Of a DNA stretch of 64,000 nt, positions 44,241 to 55,307 are shown piece after piece. Source of the DNA: Burkholderiaceae bacterium (lineage in GTDB: Bacteria > Pseudomonadota > Gammaproteobacteria > Burkholderiales > Burkholderiaceae_B). How positions within the stretch are numbered: position 1 is the stretch's first letter; each line of letters starts with the position of its first letter. The stretch covers positions 62,001 to 126,000 of the forward strand of contig JAJOJF010000030.1 in the NCBI GenBank assembly GCA_021208885.1, read 5' to 3'. The notes below the pieces were generated by a model. The model did not search any database and was not told where the DNA came from. It was given only the letters and a program-made list of their open reading frames with translations. The translations under genes were made by a program, and so were the position numbers.

Positions 44241-44446
44241 GAGGTTGGCTGTTCGGGTTTGCGATTTAAGTTTCTATGCTGCAATGCAATAGCTCCTAAT
44301 TAGAGCAGAATTCCGGTCGTGGACCGCTGAGAAACCTCAATCAAGTATGTGCTCGAACGATTGCCTCCCTAGTTGGCGCAAAGGCGCGCAAGTTTGATAT
44401 GGTTGGAACTGTTAACTTGTCAGTTCTTGCTCAGAGGGATGGATAA

Positions 44447-45430
44447 ATGCGGCGAGTCGTTGTGGTGGGGGCTGGTTTGGCCGGGCTAACTTGCGCAAAG
44501 ACGTTGCAAGCCGGCGGCTGCGAGGTTGTCGTACTTGAAAAATCGCGAGGCGTTGGCGGCCGCTTGTCGACGAGACGTTCTGATTTGACCCAGTACGACC
44601 ACGGCGCGCAGTACTTCACGGCACGTGACGAGCGTTTTATTGCTTTCATCAATGACCGGCTCGCAGATGGTTCGGTTGCTGTCTGGGCGCCACGGTTGGA
44701 CGTCAAGCTGGCGCAGACCATCACAGAGCCCTGGTATGTCGGCACGCCCGGCATGAGCTCGCTTGGACGTGCTCAGGCAATTGGACTGGATGTGCGCACT
44801 GAAGTGCGGGTGCAGTTGATGAGCCGACGTGAAGGGCATTGGCAGTTGGCCATGGAAGACGGCAGTACGCTAGACGGATTTGATGCGGTCGTGGTAGCTG
44901 TGCCAAATGCGCAAGCCATGCCCTTGCTGGCAGAGCATGCACCCGATTGGGCCAAGATGTTGGAGCAAATGCCCATGGAGCCTTGTTGGACGGTCATGGT
45001 CAGCACGCAAGCGTCGTTAACGGAGTTTGACGCTGGCCTGCCCCGGACAGGTGCCATTGGCTGGTGGGCGAGAAACAGCAGCAAGCCGGGACGTCCCGAA
45101 TCAAGCGGTCGTCATGATTGGGTTGTCCAGGCGACCGCTGCCTGGACGCAGGCTAATCTTGATACGGACAAAGCTGGCGTTGCACAAGCACTGCTGCAGG
45201 CGTTTGCTCTTGAGCTCGGTGTTGAGTCGATAGAGCCTACATGCCCACCAATGGCCCACCGGTGGCTTTATTCGCGCCTTAAGCCCGGCGTGGCGGCCCT
45301 AGCCGAACCGTGCTTTAGAACTGAGCTTGGCCTTGGTATTTGCGGCGACGGGCTTGCTCACAGCAGGGTTGAGCAAGCTTACCTGTCTGGCTTGCAATTG
45401 GCGCAAGCGATACTTGCTCAATCAAATTGA
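44447..45430 (+). CDS. Renalase-like FAD-dependent NAD(P) oxidoreductase
   Basis: 327-residue flavoprotein. The N-terminal FAD motif is VVVVGAGLAGLTCAKTL, then EKSRGVGGRLSTRR and YDHGAQYFTARD, the pattern of bacterial renalase-like enzymes. GICGDGLAHSRVEQAYLSGLQLA near the C-terminus binds FAD. Renalases oxidise abnormal dihydro-NAD(P) isomers, but family members vary. GAGGGA precedes the start. A DapA-family gene follows 37 bases later. Confidence 0.82.
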   Translation: MRRVVVVGAGLAGLTCAKTLQAGGCEVVVLEKSRGVGGRLSTRRSDLTQYDHGAQYFTARDERFIAFINDRLADGSVAVWAPRLDVKLAQTITEPWYVGTPGMSSLGRAQAIGLDVRTEVRVQLMSRREGHWQLAMEDGSTLDGFDAVVVAVPNAQAMPLLAEHAPDWAKMLEQMPMEPCWTVMVSTQASLTEFDAGLPRTGAIGWWARNSSKPGRPESSGRHDWVVQATAAWTQANLDTDKAGVAQALLQAFALELGVESIEPTCPPMAHRWLYSRLKPGVAALAEPCFRTELGLGICGDGLAHSRVEQAYLSGLQLAQAILAQSN

Positions 45431-45467
45431 AACCGAGATTCTGATCAGATTTTTAAAGGCAAGAACC

Positions 45468-46436
45468 ATGACCAACCAACAAACTTCGTCATCAACCACA
45501 GCCAAGCCGTTTAACGAAGAGGCTTCAGGTGTCTATCTGATTACCGTTACACCGTTTAAGCCAGATGGAGCGCTAGACCTTGATAGCGTCGATCGATTGA
45601 TCGATTTTTATTTGCAGGCGGGCGTTAACGGACTAACACTGCTTGGCGTTTTAGGGGAAGCCCCCAAGCTGACTGCTCAGGAATCAGGCGACTACGTCAA
45701 GCGGGTGCTGGCACGTGTCAATGGCGCAGTGCCCGTGGTCGTCGGCGCTTCAGCGGCAGGGTTTGCGTCCATGGGTGAGTTGACCAAGCGGGTGATGGAT
45801 CTGGGCGCCGATGGTGTGATGGTCGCTCCAGCAGCTGGCTTGAGAACCGACGATCAGATTCGCGCCTACTTTGCCATGGTCAATGAGACGCTTGGATCAG
45901 ATGTGCCATGGGTGTTGCAGGATCACCCCAATGCCACAGGAGTGCAAATATCCTCATCGGTGTTGATGCAAGTCATTGATCAGTCACCGCGCTGCGTCAT
46001 GCTCAAGCATGAGGACTGCCCGGGACTTGGCAAACTCTCTGCAATTCGGGCTGCGCAGGCACAAAAGACGCTCAAACCAATCTCAATTCTGACTGGCAAC
46101 GGTGGTGGCCTGTTTCTGCCCGAGGAGCTCGAACGCGGCGCCGATGGCGCCATGACTGGATTTGCTTATCCCGAGATGATGGTTGATGTTGTCAAAGCGC
46201 ACTCGGTCGGAGATGTAGAACGCGCATTTGACATTTTTGATGCTTATTTGCCGTTGTCTCGTTATGAACAGCAGCCGGGCATTGGTTTGGCGGTGCGCAA
46301 GTATATTCTGGCCAAGCGTGGCGCCATTGCTTGCGCCACAGTGCGCAAGCCCGGACCAGCATTGTCAAAGCAAGACATCGAAGACATCGAGCGTTTGATT
46401 CGTCGCCAGGACCAGCGCCTGGCGCAATTGGGCTAA
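45468..46436 (+). CDS. DapA/N-acetylneuraminate-lyase-family aldolase or dehydratase
   Basis: 322-residue Schiff-base TIM barrel. The carbonyl-binding loop reads LLGVLGEAPKLT (usually GTTGE). The Schiff-base lysine is in CVMLKHEDCPGL. The tyrosine of the usual YNxP motif is replaced: here VLQDHPNATG, so Gln stands where Tyr is expected. This QDxP subset is familiar to me only as uncharacterised family members. ATG 45468 is chosen (AAAGG at 45454-45458). It is followed by RraA-like and SDR genes, suggesting keto-acid catabolism rather than lysine biosynthesis. Confidence 0.85.
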   Translation: MTNQQTSSSTTAKPFNEEASGVYLITVTPFKPDGALDLDSVDRLIDFYLQAGVNGLTLLGVLGEAPKLTAQESGDYVKRVLARVNGAVPVVVGASAAGFASMGELTKRVMDLGADGVMVAPAAGLRTDDQIRAYFAMVNETLGSDVPWVLQDHPNATGVQISSSVLMQVIDQSPRCVMLKHEDCPGLGKLSAIRAAQAQKTLKPISILTGNGGGLFLPEELERGADGAMTGFAYPEMMVDVVKAHSVGDVERAFDIFDAYLPLSRYEQQPGIGLAVRKYILAKRGAIACATVRKPGPALSKQDIEDIERLIRRQDQRLAQLG

Positions 46437-46451
46437 CCAGGAAGCTAAATC

Positions 46452-47177
46452 ATGAGCGATACCTCAATAGACATGAGCTTGCCAGCGCATATAGGTGATG
46501 CATTGGCCGGCATTTCCACCGCGACCTTGACCACGGTGCTGCTAAAGAAAGGACTGCGAAACGTTTGGATGCGTGGCACCAAACCTTTGCGAGCAGGTCA
46601 GCCCCGGTTAGTGGGACGGGCATTTACGTTAAGGTTTGTGCCAGCGCGCGAAGACCTTGCTACGCCGGCATCATGGTCCTCACCGATTTCGACTCGGGCA
46701 GCCATTGAGGCAATGCCAGCCGGTTGCATTGCCGTGGTTGATGCGATGGGCGTGACAGATGCTGGCATTTTTGGGGATATTCTGTGCGCCCGCATGGCCA
46801 AGCGTGGCGTTGCCGGCTTGGTAACTGATGGCGTTGTACGAGACCTGGCGGGCGTGCTTGATTCGGGTTTGCCCGTGTGGTGCCAAGGGGCAGCGGCACC
46901 GCCCTCGGTGGCAGGTCTGACGTTTGTGGCCTGGCAACAACCCATCGGTTGTGGCGGGGTAGCCGTGTTTCCAGGCGATGTGGTGGTGGTAGACCAAGAT
47001 GGTGCCGTCTTGATTCCCGCCGATTTGCTTGATGAGGTTGTGGCTTTGTCGCTCGAGCAAGAGCGCCTTGAGGGCTGGATCATGGGACGCATTGAAGCAG
47101 GCGAGCAGCTTCCCGGCTTATATCCGCCCAATGAAGACAATTTGAGACGCTACCGACAAGACACGGGTCAGTCATGA
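46452..47177 (+). CDS. RraA-family protein (4-hydroxy-4-methyl-2-oxoglutarate aldolase-like)
   Basis: 241 residues. FGDILCARMAKRGVAGLVTDGVVRDLAGV contains the conserved Gly-Asp and Arg-Asp of the metal-dependent HMG/CHA aldolase fold, and FPGDVVVVDQDGAVLIPADLLDEV is typical. RraA itself inhibits RNase E, but proteins of this size in catabolic clusters are usually aldolases or oxaloacetate decarboxylases. AGGAAG precedes ATG 46452. The stop overlaps the next ATG as ATGA. Confidence 0.87.
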   Translation: MSDTSIDMSLPAHIGDALAGISTATLTTVLLKKGLRNVWMRGTKPLRAGQPRLVGRAFTLRFVPAREDLATPASWSSPISTRAAIEAMPAGCIAVVDAMGVTDAGIFGDILCARMAKRGVAGLVTDGVVRDLAGVLDSGLPVWCQGAAAPPSVAGLTFVAWQQPIGCGGVAVFPGDVVVVDQDGAVLIPADLLDEVVALSLEQERLEGWIMGRIEAGEQLPGLYPPNEDNLRRYRQDTGQS

Positions 47178-47956
47178 GTGGGCTTGATGCGAATACAGCC
47201 ATGCAAGCGCCAAGTTTTAGGCTAGATGGCAAACGTGCGCTGGTAACGGGTGGCAGTCGAGGCATTGGCCTGGCAGCGGCGTTTTGCACTGGCCCAGGCT
47301 GGCGCGCAAGTAACGATCGCTGCTCGTGACAGCGCGGGCTTGATCAGGCCGTTCGATTGTTGGCTGATCGCGGCGTCACGGTCACTTCTATGGCACTTGA
47401 TGTTACCGATCCGACAGCAGTGCGTTTAGCGATTCGTGCCCTTGGTGTCATTCATGTGCTAGTCAATAATGCAGGTGGCAATCGGCCAGGCCCTCTTCAA
47501 GACATGTCGCCAGAGGATATCGATGCCGTCTTGAGGCTAAACGTGACATCTAGTCTTCTGGTGTCGCAGGCGGTAATTGAGGGATTGGTAGCTGCCGGTG
47601 AACCTGGCAGCATCATCAATCTATCCTCCCAGTATGGCCACATCGGTGCGCCCGAGCGAACACTTTATAGCGCAGCCAAGCATGCAGTGGAGGGTTACAC
47701 CAAATCACTGGCCTGGGAAGTCGGCCGCCACGCAATTCGTGTCAATACCGTTGCGCCATCGATGATCGAGACCGATATGACTCGAGCTCGACTAGCCGAG
47801 CCAGGCGTTCGAGATGTTTTGGCTGCAAAGACTGCATTGGGGCGCATAGGGCAGCCACAAGACTTGATGGGTGCGATCGTGTTTCTGGCAAGTGATGCCG
47901 CCTCTTATGTGACCGGAACCTCGATTCGTGTCGACGGTGGCACCACGGCGGTCTAG
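47174..47956 (+). pseudogene. SDR family oxidoreductase with two compensating frameshifts
   Basis: Classical SDR: TGGSRGIGLAAA at the N-terminus, NNAGG, SQYGHIG and YSAAK active site, VTGTSIRVDGGTTAV at the end. The start frame breaks at the TTTT run 47282-47285 (one T too many). The next segment ALAQAGAQVTIAARDSAG is in a second frame. The GGG run 47336-47338 (one G short) returns to the original frame at LDQAVRLLADRGV. With both corrections the protein has 260 residues. Two opposite one-base errors 50 bases apart are more like sequencing noise than decay. Confidence 0.85.
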
Positions 47957-47970
47957 GCCAGCAAACACAT

Positions 47971-48702
47971 TTACTTGGGTCGATCGACCTGAAAGGTTCG
48001 ATACGACAAGGCTTGATTGCCATCAGCCCGGTAAACGCGCAGCGTTGCTCTTGCGGCCTGTAGGTTATTCGGCATCTCGATGCTGCCAGTCAGATGCTGG
48101 TAGTGTTTGAGTGTGAAGGGGACAACAAGCGCCTTGACTGAGCCAGCCCGACCGTTGGGGTAACGACCTTCGAAGGTGACCTCGATGCGGCCCTCATAGG
48201 GGGGCTGCTGGTCATCCTCTTGCACCAGTACGACCTGATACTGCAGCTTGTCGCTGCCGGCTGCTTGCTCGAAACCCGCGCCTGTGATGCCGATGGGATC
48301 GAATTTCACGCCAGCTGTCAGTGCTTTGGTGAAAAGCGCTACTTCATCACGCAGGGGCTGCATGCGATTGTTAAGCGTGTCGATTTCAGCCCGTAGCTCA
48401 TCAATGGTTTTTTGAGCGCCCGTTTTGCTCGAATCAAGCTGGCGATTTAATTCTGTTACGTCTGCTTGTAATTGTTGTCGTTCCAGTGTCAGCGCTGCCA
48501 AGTCGTCTGTGAGCCTTTGTGACTCCAAAACAGTCAGGCGTTTGGGGCCGTAGCTGGCTTGCAGAATCAGTGTTCCACCGCTGCCGATCAGAATGCCGAC
48601 GACCAGCAGAATAAACCAGCGTGGCAGCTTTCGGCTGCGACGACTGGTGTTGTATGGTGATGGCTTAAAAACTTGACGGCGTGATCGCCCAAACAACCCC
48701 AT
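47971..48702 (-). CDS. Membrane-anchored coiled-coil protein of unknown function (DUF6776-like)
   Basis: 243 residues. A basic N-terminus (MGLFGRSRRQVF) precedes one transmembrane helix (about 29-49, FILLVVGILIGSGGTLILQ). A long coiled coil follows (about 60-120, LTLERQQLQADVTELNRQL). A C-terminal beta-rich periplasmic domain (YQVVLVQEDDQQPPYEGRIEVTF) completes it. The arrangement fits a bacterial DUF6776 protein, from memory. It is in the same orientation as murU, 109 bases away. Confidence 0.7.
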   Translation of the reverse strand: MGLFGRSRRQVFKPSPYNTSRRSRKLPRWFILLVVGILIGSGGTLILQASYGPKRLTVLESQRLTDDLAALTLERQQLQADVTELNRQLDSSKTGAQKTIDELRAEIDTLNNRMQPLRDEVALFTKALTAGVKFDPIGITGAGFEQAAGSDKLQYQVVLVQEDDQQPPYEGRIEVTFEGRYPNGRAGSVKALVVPFTLKHYQHLTGSIEMPNNLQAARATLRVYRADGNQALSYRTFQVDRPK

Positions 48703-48748
48703 ATTTTTTCCTTGCGCGTTTTAGACTCAACGAACGGCATGCGAATCC

Positions 48749-48760
48749 GGCCATATGGCC
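48749..48760. repeat. 12-bp perfect palindrome between murU and the DUF6776-like gene
   Basis: GGCCATATGGCC is a perfect palindrome, and the following ATAT makes two copies of GGCCATAT. It could be a small regulator site; it may also be chance. Confidence 0.35.
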
Positions 48761-48811
48761 ATATTTAAGCTACTAGGATAACTCAGCTGCTTAAGTCTGC
48801 ATTCAGGCCTG

Positions 48812-50585
<1,774 letters not shown>

Positions 50586-50594
50586 TTTCTCAGG

Positions 50595-50623
50595 CTTTCT
50601 AAGTGCATTTGCATCTCTATAAT
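50595..50623 (+). promoter_or_regulatory. Candidate promoter of the lptD-surA-rsmA operon
   Basis: A perfect TATAAT box (50618-50623) with a weak -35 (CTTTCT, 50595-50600) at 17 bases. It lies about 82 bases upstream of the preferred lptD start and within the divergent spacer to amgK. Confidence 0.4.
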
Positions 50624-50704
50624 AGAGGGTCTTGGGCGCTTGTAGTAGCTGAGCCGCCCAATCACAGTCTATTGTTTAACTTTCATCGGGATGATTGGCT
50701 AGCG

Positions 50705-53053
50705 GTGTCCGATTTGTTCAAACGATTCGCCCTCGTAATGCCGCTGGCTGCCGTGCTGGTGGCTGCTGGTGCGCCTGTATCGGGGCAATCGCAGACATCG
50801 CCTGAAGAGCAAACGGTTGATGGCAGCATTATTTTGCGTGGCTTAAAAGTATCGCCCGCACTGATTCCCAATCCTGTTGACGTTGACGAGCTGCCGATTT
50901 ATCTGCGCGGTGACGAGATGAATGCCAAGCCAGATGAGGAGCTAATCATCGAGGGCAGGGGCGTGGTGCGCAGAGCCGATACGGTTTTGTCAGCGGGCTA
51001 TCTGCGCTATGACGATCGAACCAACGAAGTAGACGCCCGGATCAATGCGAGGTTAGTGCAGGATGGCAACGTCATCGTCGGCCCGAGCATGCGTTACAAC
51101 CTTGACACCGATGAGGGTGAGGTTGAGTCCCCCGAGTTTTGGTTGAGCAACGGCGGCTCTGGCGTTGGCAGTAAGGCAGTGATGACCAATCGCAACGAGC
51201 TGACCATTGACGATGTTACCTACACCGCTTGCCCGTGCCCCGAGCCGGCCTGGTGGATCACCGCGCTTGAGTCTAACTTTGACTATGACGCCAACGAAGG
51301 TGAAGCCTGGGGGGCGGTGCTTTTTTTCAAAGGCATGCCAATTTTGGCGTCTCCATACCTGACGTTTCCTATACGCAGGGAGCGCAAATCCGGATTTTTA
51401 GCGCCGACGTTCGCTATTACCAGTCAGTCCGGTTATGAAATGACCTTGCCTTATTACCTGAACCTCGCGCCAAACTACGATGCCACCTTGCAGCTGCGTC
51501 CGATGAGCAAACGCGGTGTGCAGCTTGGCGGCGATTTCAGGTATCTTGGCAAGACCTTTAACGGAACAATTGCTGGCACTTATCTGCAAAAGGATCAAGA
51601 GCTCGGCATTGACCGTTGGTTGTATTCCACCCAGCATTCGCAAAGCTTTGGGGGAGGGTTTTACGGCGGCTGGAACATCAGCGGCGTGTCAGATGACGAT
51701 TACTTCAAGGACTTCTCGATTCTGGCGGTCAACCAGGCCACGATCACGGCACTGCCCCGTTCTGGCTGGGTGGGCTGGGGCAGCAAGTTTTGGAGCGCCC
51801 AGGTCAATTACTCGACTTTTCAAACTTTAGGCGATATCACTCCTCAATATAACTTAGTTCCGGCAGTTACCTTGACAGGGAGTCGCTATAACTATGGTGG
51901 GTTTGACGTAGTGATGGACAACAGCGCGATCTGGTTTGAGAGAGCCAAGAACGACGCCGGTCAACAGCTTGGACCAAATGGCCAGCGCTTCGTGTCTTAC
52001 CCTCAGATCTCATACCCGATTGTGCAGCCCGGCTACTACATCACGCCCAAGGTGGGCCTGCACATGACGCGTTACGAGACAACCTGGCAACCAGGATTGC
52101 CTGAGGATCAGTTCCGGCCGTCGAACAGTCGGGTCCTTCCCATCATGTCGATCGATGCGGGCATGACGTTTGAGCGGGACGCCTCGTTTTTTGGGCATGA
52201 CGCCATCCAGACACTTGAGCCACGCATCTATTATTTGAATGTGCCATATCGCGATCAGTCTGATTTTCCGGTCTATGACACCACGCTGTCTGACTTTAGT
52301 TTCTCCCAGGCTTTCCAGGAGAACATCTACACCGGCGGCTGGGACCGGATTGCCAACGCCAATCAACTCACGGTGGCTCTGGGTTCGCGTTACCTGAATG
52401 CGACGACAGGCGAAGAGAGGGCTTATGTGGCCGTTGGTCAGCGCTTTTATTTCGAGGACCAGTTGGTGACTTTGCCTGGCGAGCGGGCGCGAACGGATGT
52501 CGAGTCAGAGTACTTGATTAGTGCTGGTGCTGATTTGACCAACACGCTCAGTACCGCTTTGGACCTGCAGTACAACCCCTATGACAACAGCTGGGATCGT
52601 GCCCAGATCGTGGCGCGCTTTAATCCCAAGCGGGCTGCTGCCATCACGGCTTCTTATCGCTACCAACGCAATCCGACCGGCCCATACCAACCACAAGGCC
52701 AGGATCAGGTCAGCTTGTCTTACCAGTGGCCATTGACCTCTCAAATTTATTCTGTGGGTCGCGTTGATTACTCACTTCTAAACGAGCCCAAGCTACAGAT
52801 ATTCCCCCGTGTGACTCAGGCTATTGCTGGACTGGAGTATCGTGGAGACTGTTGTTGGGCTGCACGCGTGATTTACCAGCGGTATGCGATTGATCCTACC
52901 GAGGTTAACAACGCAATATTTTTCCAGCTCGAGCTCTCCGGGCTTGGTCGTTTGGGGCAAGATCCGCTTGGTTTGTTAGGCCGTAGTATTCCGAATTACC
53001 AGAACATCACACCGACTGTCGAACCAATCGGCAAATTTGAAAGGTACGAGTAA
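50705..53053 (+). CDS. lptD: LPS-assembly outer-membrane protein LptD
   Basis: 782 residues from GTG 50705 (MSDLFKRFALVMPLAAVLVAAGA signal peptide), matching E. coli LptD length. The N-terminal OstA/LptA-like domain (about 45-200) precedes a beta-barrel. The disulfide cysteines are recognisable: CPC in TYTACPCPEPAWW and an adjacent pair in YRGDCCWAARV near the end. LptD with lipoprotein LptE inserts LPS into the outer leaflet. The frame is open to GTG 50603. surA follows five bases after the stop, its chaperone for barrel folding. Confidence 0.93.
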   Translation: MSDLFKRFALVMPLAAVLVAAGAPVSGQSQTSPEEQTVDGSIILRGLKVSPALIPNPVDVDELPIYLRGDEMNAKPDEELIIEGRGVVRRADTVLSAGYLRYDDRTNEVDARINARLVQDGNVIVGPSMRYNLDTDEGEVESPEFWLSNGGSGVGSKAVMTNRNELTIDDVTYTACPCPEPAWWITALESNFDYDANEGEAWGAVLFFKGMPILASPYLTFPIRRERKSGFLAPTFAITSQSGYEMTLPYYLNLAPNYDATLQLRPMSKRGVQLGGDFRYLGKTFNGTIAGTYLQKDQELGIDRWLYSTQHSQSFGGGFYGGWNISGVSDDDYFKDFSILAVNQATITALPRSGWVGWGSKFWSAQVNYSTFQTLGDITPQYNLVPAVTLTGSRYNYGGFDVVMDNSAIWFERAKNDAGQQLGPNGQRFVSYPQISYPIVQPGYYITPKVGLHMTRYETTWQPGLPEDQFRPSNSRVLPIMSIDAGMTFERDASFFGHDAIQTLEPRIYYLNVPYRDQSDFPVYDTTLSDFSFSQAFQENIYTGGWDRIANANQLTVALGSRYLNATTGEERAYVAVGQRFYFEDQLVTLPGERARTDVESEYLISAGADLTNTLSTALDLQYNPYDNSWDRAQIVARFNPKRAAAITASYRYQRNPTGPYQPQGQDQVSLSYQWPLTSQIYSVGRVDYSLLNEPKLQIFPRVTQAIAGLEYRGDCCWAARVIYQRYAIDPTEVNNAIFFQLELSGLGRLGQDPLGLLGRSIPNYQNITPTVEPIGKFERYE

Positions 53054-53058
53054 CAGCT

Positions 53059-54513
53059 ATGAAGCATAAAACGCGCTTGTGGTTAGCCGGGTTGTTTTCG
53101 GTTTTTGCGGTGGCAACAGTCTCGGCCCAGGGTTTGCGTGGTGCGCAGCCGCAAACGGGTCCGGCCGAGCGACCGCTCGATGGCATTGCGGCGGTTGTTA
53201 ACAACGAGGCTATTACGGTCTTGCAAGTTGAGGAACGGGCAGAAGAGATAGCGGGTGAGCTGCGTGCGCAACGGCAACCAGTCCCGCCCAAGGATGTGCG
53301 TTTGCGCGCAGCGCTAGAGGAATTGATCACGCAAACGGTGGTTGCGCAGGAAGCCGAGAAGATGGGCTTAAGGGTTTCGGATCAGGATCTGCAACGAGCG
53401 CTTCAAAGAGTGGCCGAGCGCAACGGTTTGTCAGTTGCGCAGTTGCGCACCCAGGTCAGTCGTATCGGTCTTAACTGGGACGACTATGAAGAGAGCTTGA
53501 GTCGCCAGATATTGTTTGACATGGTGCGCCAGCGCATGGCTGACATGACTGTCAGGGTCAGCGACGCGGATGTGGATGCCTTTTTAAAGGAACGCGAAGC
53601 GCGCAAGGCCAGTGGCCTGGAACCGCCACCCCCACCGCCACCACCTCCACCGAAACCGCCACCAGCCCAACCCTTGGTGCTACAGATTTCCCAGATCTTT
53701 GTGAGCGTGCCAGAGAACGCTAGCGAGCAGCGGGTGGCTGAATTGCGCAAGAAAATTGACAGCGTGCGTGCCCGACTCAGAAAAGGTGAGAAATTTGCGG
53801 ATTTGGCAGCCGAGGTATCTGATGGTCCGGAAGCCTCGCGCGGCGGCGACATGGGGGTGCGACCTGCAAGCGGTTGGCCGGAGCTGTTTCTGAAAACGGC
53901 GCGCAATCTTCAACCCGGACAAGTATCGGGCGTGATTCGCAGTCCTGCCGGTTTCCACATACTGCAGGTGACCGGTCGTGCCGGTGGTCAGCCTGCAACG
54001 CCGCCGCCTCCACCACCGCCGCAAGCGCAACCGATGGATCCAACGGGCCCTATGATGGTTGACCAAACCAAAGCACGTCACATTCTGATTAAATCATCAG
54101 CCGTGATGACAGATGACATGGCCAAGCAGCGTTTGCTCAATGCCCGCAGCCGCATTGTGCAAGGCGGTGAAAGCTTTCAGGATGTGGCCCGAGCAGTGTC
54201 TGAAGACAATTCAGCGCCGTTGGGGGGCGACCTTGGCTGGCTGAACCCGGGCGAAACAGTGCCTGAGTTCGAGCGTGCCATGGATGCGCTGGCGCCTGGG
54301 CAAATCAGTGAGCCCATCAAATCACCATTCGGTTGGCATTTGATCCTGGTTGAAGAAAGACGCACTCAGGACATGGCGGATCAGTTCCGTCGCAACGTTG
54401 CACGCCAGGAACTATTTCAGCGGCGCGCTCAGAGCCAATTCGAAGCGTGGTTGGCGCAAATGCGAAACCTGGCATTCATCGAGAACCGCATGTTCAGGCA
54501 AACCGAGCAGTGA
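53059..54513 (+). CDS. surA: Periplasmic chaperone/peptidyl-prolyl isomerase SurA with polyproline linkers
   Basis: 484 residues. The signal peptide ends near residue 23 (TVSAQ). A SurA_N helical domain follows (about 40-185; [21 protein letters not shown]). Two parvulin domains lie at about 206-308 ([12 protein letters not shown]) and 334-435 ([13 protein letters not shown]). The linkers hold ten consecutive Pro (189-198, then KPPP) and seven Pro (315-321). E. coli SurA (428 residues) has no such runs. It assists LptD and other outer-membrane proteins. Its stop overlaps the rsmA start as GTGA. Confidence 0.93.
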   Translation: MKHKTRLWLAGLFSVFAVATVSAQGLRGAQPQTGPAERPLDGIAAVVNNEAITVLQVEERAEEIAGELRAQRQPVPPKDVRLRAALEELITQTVVAQEAEKMGLRVSDQDLQRALQRVAERNGLSVAQLRTQVSRIGLNWDDYEESLSRQILFDMVRQRMADMTVRVSDADVDAFLKEREARKASGLEPPPPPPPPPPKPPPAQPLVLQISQIFVSVPENASEQRVAELRKKIDSVRARLRKGEKFADLAAEVSDGPEASRGGDMGVRPASGWPELFLKTARNLQPGQVSGVIRSPAGFHILQVTGRAGGQPATPPPPPPPQAQPMDPTGPMMVDQTKARHILIKSSAVMTDDMAKQRLLNARSRIVQGGESFQDVARAVSEDNSAPLGGDLGWLNPGETVPEFERAMDALAPGQISEPIKSPFGWHLILVEERRTQDMADQFRRNVARQELFQRRAQSQFEAWLAQMRNLAFIENRMFRQTEQ

Positions 54514-55307
54514 GCAAGCATAAGGCGCGGCAACGGTTTGGTCAGAATTTTCTGACCGACGGTGCCGTCATTGACCAGATTGTCAGGGCAATTTCCCCCC
54601 AGCCGGATGACAACATGGTAGAGATTGGGCCAGGCCTTTGTGCCTTGACAGCGCCGTTGCTTGCGCGTGTAAAACAGCTCAAAGTCATCGAAATCGATCG
54701 TGACCTAGCGGCCAGGCTTCGGCTGCAAAACTCGGCCGAGAAGCTGCATGTGATAGAGGCCGATGCACTGGAGATCGATTTCAGTCAATTCGGTGACCGA
54801 CTGCGCATCGTGGGCAACTTGCCCTACAACATTTCCACGCCGCTGTTGTTTGCATGCATGCAGGCAGCCGATCATGTTCTAGACCAACACTTCATGCTGC
54901 AAAAGGAAGTGGTGGACAGAATGGTGGCCGGTGTTGATGATTCAGACTACAGCAGACTGTCGGTCATGCTGCAATACCGATACCGCATGGACAAGCTGTT
55001 TGATGTGCCACCCGATGCATTTGAGCCAGCGCCCAAAGTGGTTTCCGCAGTGGTGCGCATGGTGCCGCTTGGTGATGGGCGGTTACGGGCCCGGGATGAA
55101 TCCTTGTTTGCCTCGTTGGTTCAGCGCGCATTTGCGCAGCGGCGCAAAATGTTAAGGCGTGCGCTGGGTGACTGGGCAACTTTGATGCCATGGGATGCAG
55201 TCGGTGTGCCACCGACTGCACGTGCTGAACAGGTGGATATAGCCGGATTCATTCGCATGAGCGATGCGCTTAGTAACTCTGGTGTGCCGCCATCCAAAGA
55301 CGAATGA
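54510..55307 (+). CDS. rsmA: 16S rRNA dimethyladenosine transferase RsmA (KsgA)
   Basis: SAM-dependent methyltransferase that dimethylates the two adjacent adenines in helix 45 of 16S rRNA. 265 residues from GTG 54510 ([16 protein letters not shown]). SAM motif [15 protein letters not shown], catalytic NLPYNIST, and the C-terminal helical domain with [14 protein letters not shown]. It overlaps surA by four bases. In many proteobacteria pdxA sits between surA and rsmA; it is absent here. The 3' end overlaps the convergent glycerate kinase gene by 38 bases. Confidence 0.92.
   Translation: MSKHKARQRFGQNFLTDGAVIDQIVRAISPQPDDNMVEIGPGLCALTAPLLARVKQLKVIEIDRDLAARLRLQNSAEKLHVIEADALEIDFSQFGDRLRIVGNLPYNISTPLLFACMQAADHVLDQHFMLQKEVVDRMVAGVDDSDYSRLSVMLQYRYRMDKLFDVPPDAFEPAPKVVSAVVRMVPLGDGRLRARDESLFASLVQRAFAQRRKMLRRALGDWATLMPWDAVGVPPTARAEQVDIAGFIRMSDALSNSGVPPSKDE

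Noticed and set aside
46598-47140. 180-codon minus-strand frame opposite the RraA-like gene
   Set aside because: Low-complexity Ser/Pro/Thr-rich translation typical of antisense frames in this composition.
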